From: Planctomycetaceae bacterium
GTDB lineage: Bacteria; Planctomycetota; Planctomycetia; Pirellulales; Pirellulaceae
Direction: 5' to 3'
NCBI GenBank assembly: GCA_018658605.1
Contig: JABHUV010000031.1
Span: forward strand, 1 to 13,819
Length of the DNA: 13,819 nucleotides
Shown here: in pieces, positions 7,021 to 13,819 of the stretch
Numbering within the stretch: the first letter of the stretch is position 1
Layout of the letters: the number at the start of each line of letters is the position of its first letter
Notes under the pieces: model-generated
What the model was told of the DNA's origin: nothing
Databases searched by the model: none
Seen by the model: only the letters and a program-made list of their open reading frames with translations
Program-made: the position numbers and the translations under genes

Positions 7021-9384
7021 TTAGTTTGTCTTAAAAGATTCTGTTTGCACAATGGCAACCAACAGCTTTCTTATATTGTAATTGTCCGAAATAAATTGTG
7101 CCGTAAGTCTATCTACAGTTTTATTATCAGTCCATTCAAGCGATCTTCCTAAGGCGTAAGTCAGGGTTTTTGTCACCAAGGCACGCGCAAATCGCATGCT
7201 CTGCCGTTCCACGAGATATTGTTGTAATTCCGTAATGCCGGAAATCTCCTCTCCTGTGGGAAGGATTGTGCTATTTGTAAGTTCAGCGTGGGTTATTTTA
7301 CCCTTGCCCATCACCCGTTTCACCTCCGTCCGCCAATTACCAATCGCGTCGAAATTCTCAAGCGGTATTCCCCAGGGGTCGATATCTTTATGGCACTGAT
7401 TACATGACTCCTTTTCGCGATGAAGTTCTAATTGCCGTTTATTCGATAGTGAAGCAAAATCGGTATTCTCTGACTCCAGTGCCGGAACATCCGGTGGGGG
7501 AGGAGCCGGCGGATCATCCAGTAGACGTTCGCGAATCCAAACCGCACGTTTGATCGGGTGCGAATCCTCTCCGTCGGAGTTAATTATCAGATAACTCCCC
7601 TGAGTCAGCAATCCACCCCGCGGATCGTTATTTCCTAGTTGCATTCGTTGAAACTGATACGAGTCAGGTCCTTTCATCCCGTAATGCCGGGCCAATGGCG
7701 CATTGAGCATCACAAAATCCGATTTGATCAAATTCAATGCACTCAGATCGTTGTACAAGATTTCTCCGAAAAATCGTTGCGTTTCCTCAGCCATGTAGTT
7801 CTTCAGGGAATCGTCAAAATCAGGATAGTACTGAGGGTTAATAGCAATGCGATTGAGACCTGAAAGGTCGAGCCATTGAGAAGTAAAGTGATTTACATAT
7901 TCCCAGCTTCGTGGATCGTCCAACAAACGCTTAACCTGAGACGCCAGCACTTTGTCGCTTCTTAGTTCATCCGAATCCGCTAATTCAAAAAGCGTTTCAT
8001 CGGGCATCGAACTCCACAACAAATAAGACAAACGCACCGCTAATTGATGGCTATTAAGAGTACCTCTTGTCGTTTTGGATGATGGTTCTGCCATGTAGAG
8101 AAAGTCCGGGGAAATTAAAACCAACGCTAACACTTCTCGGATACCTTCCTCATACGTATCACTTTGAGGTGCGATCTTTTCGTAAAAGGAAACCATCCGT
8201 TGCACCTCCTCCGCAGTTACCGGACGGCGATATGCGCGGCGCATGAAGTTGCGGATCACCGTGGTGACGTAATCCGGTTGTTGGCTACCTGTTTCTGGCA
8301 GGATCTGCCGGTGGTGCTCTGGTGGCCAGGCAGCGTAAATCGGCCCTTGGAAATCCACAGTCTGCACGACAATCCGCGATTCTGTTGGCGGAAGCGGGGG
8401 TGCTCCTTTTTTAGGTTTTGGTACAGGTTTGGCCGTTAGGTTCTTGACGCGGATCTGAATGCCTGGATATTTTGGGTTGTCGCCAGGCAGCGGGAATTGC
8501 TCGATCCGCCCTTCCAATACAAAAGTCTGCGGTTTCTGTTTGGTTCCACTCACCTCCACCACACCAAGTCGTTCGCTAGGAGAGAGTGTATCACTTCGAA
8601 TTCCAACGTTAATTTCCATCTGGGGGATCATTTGTCCCTCGGGAATCAGAGCATACGCCCGCACAGTTACCCTGACCGTTCCCTGCCTTGGAAAATTATC
8701 GATCCCTGCAATAAACTGTGTGCGACCGTCCAGTAAACTGCCATTTAAATTATTATCCCGCGCTCCTTTGATGGATTTTTCGACGCGCTGTTGGTAAACA
8801 TCGGGAGGATCACCGCTGACGATTGCCTTTTGCAAAGCACTACGTGCCGCCGCCAGATAATACTCAAGTTGAATTGGAGATACGGACAAAACCTGCCCAT
8901 TATTCAAAAATCCGTCTGTGGATTTCGACTCTGGTGGCAGGTTGGTTGTAAAATCAAACTCAATCCCCAGTAAATCACGAAGGGTGTTGTTGTACTCGTA
9001 GTTAGTCAAGCGACGAAATACAACCTCACCGCCCGTACTGCGGCGGGCTTCCGTTGCCCGGGACATTTCTGTCGTCAGCCATTTGACAAGCTGTTTGCGT
9101 TTGGAGATCGGTAATGGCAATCCCTCCTCAGGTGGCATTTTACCTTCATTGAGTCTATTCAAAGCATCGTGCCAAGTTTCACCGTCACTGCCGGTAAAGA
9201 AATCCGGGTCCAGTTCCGACAGTCGGGGACTGGCCTCACCCTGCGGTCCGTGACATTGATAACAATACTGTACAAGGATGGGTTCAACTTTTGATTTGAA
9301 CGTCCTTAGATCCGGTCCGGCAGCCATGATCAATGCTGGAAAACACAACACAAATAAAATCGCAGGTAGGCGGGATTGAAACAT
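7021..9384 (-). CDS. PSCyt/PSD diheme protein, copy B (DUF1587/1595/1592/1588/1585)
   Basis: 787 residues with signal peptide 1-22. Domains in order: PSCyt1 cytochrome-like (about 35-105) with heme motif CYQCH at 41-45 and possible Met83 ligand in GKMPP; PSD3/DUF1587 (about 122-187, RRLTNYEYNNTLRDLLG); a beta-rich middle region (about 230-348) resembling a carbohydrate-binding module; WPPEHHRQIL at 353-362; PSD5/DUF1595 (about 372-433, FMRRAYRRP); PSD4/DUF1592 (about 443-570); PSCyt3/DUF1588 (about 586-690) with DSHPIKRAVWIRERLL and a second heme motif CNQCH at 661-665; PSD2/DUF1585 (about 705-782). All known domains are present, so it is complete. Role unknown; two covalent c-type hemes in the periplasm point to electron transfer. 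A Lys/Pro-rich loop (319-333) interrupts the middle domain. The start is set by the signal peptide; the ribosome-binding site is weak. It lies 82 bases after the upstream DUF1552 gene. Confidence 0.93.
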   Translation of the reverse strand: MFQSRLPAILFVLCFPALIMAAGPDLRTFKSKVEPILVQYCYQCHGPQGEASPRLSELDPDFFTGSDGETWHDALNRLNEGKMPPEEGLPLPISKRKQLVKWLTTEMSRATEARRSTGGEVVFRRLTNYEYNNTLRDLLGIEFDFTTNLPPESKSTDGFLNNGQVLSVSPIQLEYYLAAARSALQKAIVSGDPPDVYQQRVEKSIKGARDNNLNGSLLDGRTQFIAGIDNFPRQGTVRVTVRAYALIPEGQMIPQMEINVGIRSDTLSPSERLGVVEVSGTKQKPQTFVLEGRIEQFPLPGDNPKYPGIQIRVKNLTAKPVPKPKKGAPPLPPTESRIVVQTVDFQGPIYAAWPPEHHRQILPETGSQQPDYVTTVIRNFMRRAYRRPVTAEEVQRMVSFYEKIAPQSDTYEEGIREVLALVLISPDFLYMAEPSSKTTRGTLNSHQLAVRLSYLLWSSMPDETLFELADSDELRSDKVLASQVKRLLDDPRSWEYVNHFTSQWLDLSGLNRIAINPQYYPDFDDSLKNYMAEETQRFFGEILYNDLSALNLIKSDFVMLNAPLARHYGMKGPDSYQFQRMQLGNNDPRGGLLTQGSYLIINSDGEDSHPIKRAVWIRERLLDDPPAPPPPDVPALESENTDFASLSNKRQLELHREKESCNQCHKDIDPWGIPLENFDAIGNWRTEVKRVMGKGKITHAELTNSTILPTGEEISGITELQQYLVERQSMRFARALVTKTLTYALGRSLEWTDNKTVDRLTAQFISDNYNIRKLLVAIVQTESFKTN

Positions 9385-9466
9385 AACTCAATTGTAGCAA
9401 GGATTCGGGTTATCGACACGTCAGAGAAATCGCCGACCGAGAGCACTCTTGGGCAACGTAATGGTA

Positions 9467-10801
9467 TCATGCGTGAATCGGATTCAGTTCTCCGGTACTG
9501 TCAGCAAACACAGGTGCTTGAACCCCCATTTTATCAAGCATCGTGACAAACAGGTTGGACATCGGAACATCCGATCCTACTTTTACGTAATGGTTGTGTT
9601 GCAGACCTAACTTATTACCACCAGCAAAGATGAGCGGGTAGTTGTTGTTATTATGAGTAGTACTGTTACTACATCCATGCAGCACCATCGTGCGATCCAG
9701 CAGCGTACCGTCGCCTTCCTGAGTCGATTTCAACCGCTGCAGGAAGTAGGTAAGTTGTTCTGTCATAAACTTGTCCCATTTTCCCAAAGCGACTGCCCCT
9801 TCAGGTTTATTCCAGCCATGAGCCAACGTATGTAGGTTTGCCTTGAACCCTTCACGGAACGGGAACGGCCCAGCCACACTGGAAGCATCTGCCATGCTGG
9901 CAATTTGATAAGTAGCAACTCGGGTGGAATCACTTTTAAATGCCAGCCACATTAAATCGTACATCGTACGCATATATTCCTTGGGCGCTTCCGAATCGGC
10001 TTCCAGCTTCAACAGACTGCGTTCTTCATCCGTCAGTGACGGCAGAGGAATATCCAACCAGCGCTGCGTCCGTCGAACCCGTTGTTCGATCTGACGCACG
10101 GATGACAGATACTCATCTAATTTTTCCTGATCGTGTCGGCCAAGTCTCCGCCGTAGCGAGTTTGAATCTTCCATGACCAGATCCAGCATACTGGATGCAC
10201 TTCGCAGACGCCGTTGTTGCCGCTTTAAATCTTCGTCGGCTAAACCAAACAAACGATTGAAAATCATCAACGGCTGATTCATCGCAGGGATCGGGCGCCC
10301 CTTAATATCGTAGCTAAGGGTACTTGACCGCGTTGGTTCACCAACCCCCCCGTCGGTGGACATCGTAATCGATGAGTAACGGGTCTGGCTGCCGACAGCA
10401 GCAGCCGCTACTTGGTCAACGGATACGGTGTTATGTAGCAGTGTCTTGTCAAACAATGCCCCTGTCAGGAAGGTGTCTCCCGTATCATGCCCTCCCATTC
10501 GGCGACCATTGGGATGAGACATGCCGCCAATGATCGTGACCGATTCACGAACCGACTCCAACGGCTTCAGACTTTCATTGAAGGTGAAATTTTTACCTTC
10601 ACCGTTGGGAAACCAACGCCATTTGTGAAGGTCACTACCTTCCTTAGGCATACCGACGCCAAAAGGGAAGTACATCGCACACATCCGCGCGGGAAGGTCG
10701 GATGCGGCTGTCTGATTGCCCATCGCTTCCATATAAGGAAGCGCCATCGAGATGCCGCTTCCGAGCAAGAACGTGCGACGATCTAAATGCCATGATCCCA
10801 T
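9467..10801 (-). CDS. DUF1552 (HXXSHH family) protein, copy A, Tat-type signal
   Basis: 444 residues from the ATG at 10801. An in-frame TTG at 10810 would add three residues, but GAGG 11 bases before the ATG and the match of MGSWHLDRRTFL to the start MQKSWHVNRRTFL of the other copy favour the ATG. Twin-arginine-type signal DRRTFLLGSGISMALPYMEA comes first, with both Arg near residue 8. Blocks shared with copy B include GGHDTGDTFLTGA, DGGVGEPTRS, GRPIPA, DEYLSSVRQIEQRV and HNNNNYPLIFAGG. The expected HXXSHH site reads HTLAHG (about 324-329). It differs from copy B in a longer acidic stretch around residues 257-272. Unknown function; probably works with the PSCyt/PSD protein encoded just upstream (94-base gap), since the two families repeatedly occur side by side in planctomycetes. 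Exported protein, likely periplasmic. Confidence 0.93.
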   Translation of the reverse strand: MGSWHLDRRTFLLGSGISMALPYMEAMGNQTAASDLPARMCAMYFPFGVGMPKEGSDLHKWRWFPNGEGKNFTFNESLKPLESVRESVTIIGGMSHPNGRRMGGHDTGDTFLTGALFDKTLLHNTVSVDQVAAAAVGSQTRYSSITMSTDGGVGEPTRSSTLSYDIKGRPIPAMNQPLMIFNRLFGLADEDLKRQQRRLRSASSMLDLVMEDSNSLRRRLGRHDQEKLDEYLSSVRQIEQRVRRTQRWLDIPLPSLTDEERSLLKLEADSEAPKEYMRTMYDLMWLAFKSDSTRVATYQIASMADASSVAGPFPFREGFKANLHTLAHGWNKPEGAVALGKWDKFMTEQLTYFLQRLKSTQEGDGTLLDRTMVLHGCSNSTTHNNNNYPLIFAGGNKLGLQHNHYVKVGSDVPMSNLFVTMLDKMGVQAPVFADSTGELNPIHA

Positions 10802-10812
10802 GATTTTCAATG

Positions 10813-10816
10813 CCTC
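10813..10816 (-). promoter_or_regulatory. Ribosome-binding site deciding the start of DUF1552 copy A
   Basis: GAGG on the minus strand, 11 bases before the ATG at 10801 but only 2 bases before the in-frame TTG at 10810, which is too close. This favours the ATG. Confidence 0.45.
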
Positions 10817-10895
10817 AACTGGTTTATTAGTACGCTATTAGTGGTACATCATCCTGAATATTCATTTTAACGTACAGGTGAATTGTGACCAACCT

Positions 10896-13322
10896 TTATT
10901 TCGTCCGGAACGCGTCACTGGAGACGATCCCCTTAATAAGCCCAAGTATACGATAATCTCGACGGATAAAGTCATTGGTTAAATCGTCCAGCAGGTCTTC
11001 ATCACTTAACTGTATATCACGTCCAAGCGCATAAATTGAAAGTCGTGTGACCAATGCGCGGGAAAAATCCTCACTGCGATGGTTTATCAGATATTGTTTC
11101 ATGCTCTGGGCACCCCTAAACTCCTGACCGTTTGGCAGTGTATCGGTCGCAACCACTGGTTTGGACTTCACTTCAGTTCGGAATTTACCAATCGCGTCAT
11201 AATGCTCTAAAGCAATTCCCCAGGGATCAATTCCTCGGTGGCAGGAAGCACAGGACTCTTTGTTTCGATGAACTTCCAACTGTTCACGAACGGACAATTT
11301 AGCAAACTCTGGATTAGATTCATCCAGTTCCGGAACGTCTGCCGGTGGCGGAGACGGAGGATCATTCAGCAACCGGTCACGAATCCAAACGGCGCGGCGA
11401 ATCGGATGAGAATCCCTTCCTGTGGAACCAAGCATTAATACGCTAGAGTGACCCAATAAACCGCCACGCCCTTCCTCTTTCAGGACGACCTCCCTAAAAC
11501 CCTGTCCATAAACCCCTGCCACCCCGTAATGACGAGCCAAAGGTTCATTGAGCATCGTAAAGCCGGAGTCCAGCAAGTTCAGCGCACTACGATCCGTGAG
11601 TATCAAATGCTGGAAAAAATGACGGGTTTCTTGCAACATCTCTTCTTTTAGATTCGTCTTAAATCCCCGGTACGTTGATGTATCAATGGCGATCTGAGCC
11701 GTGTTTTCCAACTTGAGCCATTGGTCGGTAAACTGAGTTACGAAACGCCAACCGCGCGGATCCCGAAGCATGCGATCGACCTGCGCACTTAGCACGGCAG
11801 GTCTGGACAACTGGCCCGTCGCAGCCAGTTCGAATAATTCCTCGTCCGGCATCGTACTCCACAAAAAGTAAGACAACCGCGACGCCATTTCCCAATTCGT
11901 GAGCTCTCGTTTCTTATTTTGAATCGGTTCTAACAGAAAAAGAAATGGTGGACTAATCAATGCCATTGCCAGTGTCTCTTTGATCGCCTCTTCTAGGCTG
12001 GGAAAATCTGGGCGGATGCTGGTATAGAACCTGAGAAACTTCTGGATTTCAATATCAGTTGCAGGCCGGCGATAAGCCCGCCTCAAAAAGCGAATAAGAA
12101 CCTGCCGAACATAGGCCTGCTGATCGGTTGTCTGTAGTTCCGATTCAAAAAGAATATTGCGATGATGTACCGGAGGCCATTGGTCAAATACCGGCCCTTT
12201 GAATTCCACCGATTCGATATGGATGACAGGATAACCTTGTTCAGGCGGGAAGCCCTTTTTCTTTTTCCCATCACGCTGCAATTCCACTTCCTTGGGTTTC
12301 CCCGCGCCATCATCATATTGGTTCAATACGCGCACAACCAAACCAGGGAACTTTCCCTGCCCTCTGACCGGAAGCGGGTGGTTTTCGACGCGCCCTGTGA
12401 ATTCATAGACGGTCGACGCTTCGGTTGTCAACTCAATCGTCTGGGTAACTTTCCAAATTTGTTCAGTATCCGGCCGATAACCGACAGAGACTTCCATTAT
12501 CGGAGCCCCTTTGTTTTCTGGAATCTCGGCTCGCGCCTTCACGAGTATCCGGTAGTCGCCTTGTTCCGGATACTTGTCGACCATCTTGCCGTAAAAACCT
12601 TGCCAGCGTCCAAGGTAGTTGGAAACTTCGTAATTAAACCACTTACCTCCAACGTTGCTGGTTTCAAACTTATGCTCGAACACTTCCGGCGCTTCGCCGG
12701 TGACAATCACGCGATCCAGCCCGCGCCGCGCTGCGTTTAAATAGTACTCCAACTGGGCGGCGCTGATTTGCAACGATCCACCATTGTTACGAAAGCCGTC
12801 CGGCGAAAGACTATCCGGTGGCAAATCTCGAGCGTAATCCATATCAAATTTAAACAAGTCGCGCATCGTATTTTGATATTCCAGGCGATTAAGCCGCCGC
12901 AGCACAACCCGGCCGGTCGTATTTTTAAGTTGTGTCTTTATACGCTGCACTTCATCGCCAATCCAGCGACTCAGAATCGTGCGCTGCTGTGCAGTCAATT
13001 CGTCTGCATCTTTCGGTGGCATGGAACCTTTGTCGAGCATTTGCTTCGTTTTTTGCCACGTCACCACATCCGATAGTCCGGCAGCAGGGCCCCAGCCAAG
13101 ATTGTCCAGTCGAATATCTCCCTCCTGCGTTTCAGGACCATGACAGGAAAAACATCTAGACTGCAAAATCGGAAGAATATTTAAACGGTACAGCCTAGAC
13201 GAGGAAGGTTTGGCAGCCTGCACGATTAGCGGACCGCCGATTGACAGCAACAGAACGAGGCAGACAGTTTTTGAGGCTAAGGTACGCATACGCAGCATGT
13301 TCGATTGTCGGTGGGTTGTCAT
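10896..13322 (-). CDS. PSCyt/PSD diheme protein, copy A (DUF1587/1595/1592/1588/1585)
   Basis: 808 residues from the ATG at 13322; a GTG at 13331 would add three. Neither has a clear ribosome-binding site, and the upstream gene stops at 13333, so coupled translation is likely. An N-terminal signal peptide ends near IVQA (about 34-37) after a basic stretch. Domains as in copy B: PSCyt1 with CFSCH (57-61) and GSMPP (Met101 a possible heme ligand); DUF1587 (about 138-205, RRLNRLEYQNTMRDLF); beta-rich middle region (about 245-378); WPPVHHRNIL (about 382-391); DUF1595 (FLRRAYRRP, about 412-420); DUF1592 (about 473-600); DUF1588 with DSHPIRRAVWIRDRLL and CASCH (691-695); DUF1585 to the end. A long charged loop with a KKKK run (about 338-363) interrupts the middle domain. 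Compared with copy B it has an extra aromatic-rich insert (about 224-250, FNYEVSNYLGRWQGFYG). Function unknown; periplasmic electron transfer is the natural inference from two c-type heme sites. Confidence 0.93.
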   Translation of the reverse strand: MTTHRQSNMLRMRTLASKTVCLVLLLSIGGPLIVQAAKPSSSRLYRLNILPILQSRCFSCHGPETQEGDIRLDNLGWGPAAGLSDVVTWQKTKQMLDKGSMPPKDADELTAQQRTILSRWIGDEVQRIKTQLKNTTGRVVLRRLNRLEYQNTMRDLFKFDMDYARDLPPDSLSPDGFRNNGGSLQISAAQLEYYLNAARRGLDRVIVTGEAPEVFEHKFETSNVGGKWFNYEVSNYLGRWQGFYGKMVDKYPEQGDYRILVKARAEIPENKGAPIMEVSVGYRPDTEQIWKVTQTIELTTEASTVYEFTGRVENHPLPVRGQGKFPGLVVRVLNQYDDGAGKPKEVELQRDGKKKKGFPPEQGYPVIHIESVEFKGPVFDQWPPVHHRNILFESELQTTDQQAYVRQVLIRFLRRAYRRPATDIEIQKFLRFYTSIRPDFPSLEEAIKETLAMALISPPFLFLLEPIQNKKRELTNWEMASRLSYFLWSTMPDEELFELAATGQLSRPAVLSAQVDRMLRDPRGWRFVTQFTDQWLKLENTAQIAIDTSTYRGFKTNLKEEMLQETRHFFQHLILTDRSALNLLDSGFTMLNEPLARHYGVAGVYGQGFREVVLKEEGRGGLLGHSSVLMLGSTGRDSHPIRRAVWIRDRLLNDPPSPPPADVPELDESNPEFAKLSVREQLEVHRNKESCASCHRGIDPWGIALEHYDAIGKFRTEVKSKPVVATDTLPNGQEFRGAQSMKQYLINHRSEDFSRALVTRLSIYALGRDIQLSDEDLLDDLTNDFIRRDYRILGLIKGIVSSDAFRTK

Positions 13323-13332
13323 ACTGTACACG

Positions 13333-13819
13333 CTATTTTGTTATCGCTGCCCTTAGCAGACGCAGAAATTCACCGTCAAATTCCATGTTTGGCTGATCCC
13401 CCAGACGCACGATCACCAGATTCTGACCCGGTACGACATACAGCCGCCGCACAAGTCTCCCTTTGGCGGAATACATCCCCTTTCCCGGACTAAGCCACCA
13501 CAGGTAGCCATAGGATTTATTCAAATTCTGAGAGGGTTTCGTCGCTGCCTGAATAAATTCCTTGTCCTCCAGCACGGTCTCACCATCCCATTCGCCGTTG
13601 GCCAGCATCAATAAACCAAATCTGGCAAGATCGCGCGCTGTGGTCGCGAAACCATATTGATTGGTAATCGACCCAGTCTTTCCGGCCAGCGGGCGCGGAA
13701 CCCAGCGGGAATCCTTCATCCCCAGCGGACCGGTGAGCCATTGGTCTGTTAATTTGTTCTCGGACATTTTGGCGGCCTTAACAACACAGTTGCGTGCGTG
13801 AGCATAGGCTGTCGTATTG
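13333..13819 (-). CDS. Serine hydrolase, beta-lactamase class C-like, C-terminal part, cut by window edge
   Basis: The frame is open from the right edge to a TAG at 13335-13333, giving about 162 residues of a larger protein. The Met at 13767 is internal: upstream codons in the window encode NTTAYAHARNCVVKAAK, which fits the segment before GPLGMKDSRWVPRP in class C beta-lactamase-like hydrolases. Further family marks are GSITNQYGFATTARDLARFGLLMLANGEWDG-type residues (start of the C-terminal helix bundle), SYGYLWWLSPG, and AKGRLVRRLYVVPGQNLVIVRLG, where AKG occupies the place of the third active-site box (KTG or HxG in relatives). The catalytic SxxK and YxN boxes would lie outside or at the edge and cannot be checked. 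Members are usually esterases, peptidases or uncharacterised hydrolases rather than antibiotic-resistance enzymes. Its stop is within 11 bases of the next start, so it probably begins or belongs to the downstream operon. Confidence 0.85.
   Translation of the reverse strand, partial: NTTAYAHARNCVVKAAKMSENKLTDQWLTGPLGMKDSRWVPRPLAGKTGSITNQYGFATTARDLARFGLLMLANGEWDGETVLEDKEFIQAATKPSQNLNKSYGYLWWLSPGKGMYSAKGRLVRRLYVVPGQNLVIVRLGDQPNMEFDGEFLRLLRAAITK

Noticed and set aside
12162..12740. 192-codon open frame on the plus strand
   Set aside because: It lies wholly antisense to the PSCyt/PSD copy A gene, whose domains are clear; the translation has no recognisable motif and no ribosome-binding site of note.
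13333..13767. Treating the hydrolase as a complete 144-residue protein starting at 13767
   Set aside because: The frame stays open to the right edge and the extra codons fit the family, so the Met is internal and the gene is cut by the window.
1..13819. CRISPR, transposon, integrase, toxin-antitoxin or defence genes
   Set aside because: No regular repeats, terminal inverted repeats, transposase or nuclease-type motifs were seen on either strand; every long frame is explained by the genes listed.

Overview
The window looks like chromosome of a member of the Planctomycetota. The strongest reason is two large exported proteins built from the planctomycete-specific PSCyt/PSD domains (DUF1587, DUF1592, DUF1595, DUF1588, DUF1585), each followed by a DUF1552 protein, next to EF-hand and glycoside-hydrolase-like secreted proteins. 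All ten genes I can support lie on the minus strand, so transcription runs from high to low coordinates. Base composition looks moderate and even. I see no tRNA, rRNA, insertion sequence, integrase, CRISPR array or replication origin. No stretch longer than about 165 bases lacks a gene.

Right part (13819 down to about 3400): a probable operon for exported proteins. In order of transcription it holds the C-terminal part of a class C beta-lactamase-like serine hydrolase (cut by the window edge), a diheme PSCyt/PSD protein (about 808 aa), a Tat-type DUF1552 protein (444 aa), a second diheme PSCyt/PSD protein (787 aa), a second DUF1552 protein (442 aa), a six-loop EF-hand protein (342 aa) and a GH29-like protein (375 aa). 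The two PSCyt/PSD-DUF1552 pairs are diverged copies of one two-gene unit. Gaps range from an 11-base overlap to about 105 bases. The function of PSCyt/PSD and DUF1552 families is not established; heme c motifs, signal peptides and the GH29-like neighbour suggest periplasmic or surface electron transfer linked to polysaccharide breakdown, which is inference.

Left part (about 3400 down to 1): housekeeping genes. ilvN (acetolactate synthase regulatory subunit) and ilvC (ketol-acid reductoisomerase) form a short branched-chain amino acid unit with no ilvB beside it. Then come an FHA-domain protein with an unrecognised C-terminal helical part and the 5' third or less of dnaE (replicative DNA polymerase III alpha subunit, PHP domain), which runs off the left edge.

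The most noteworthy elements are the tandem duplicated PSCyt/PSD-DUF1552 unit, altered versions of the HXXSHH signature in both DUF1552 proteins, an atypical GH29-like protein overlapping the EF-hand gene, and a two-part inverted repeat between the FHA gene and dnaE. I found nothing I could defend as a wholly new class of system; the duplicated unit plus its neighbours is the best candidate for an undescribed function.
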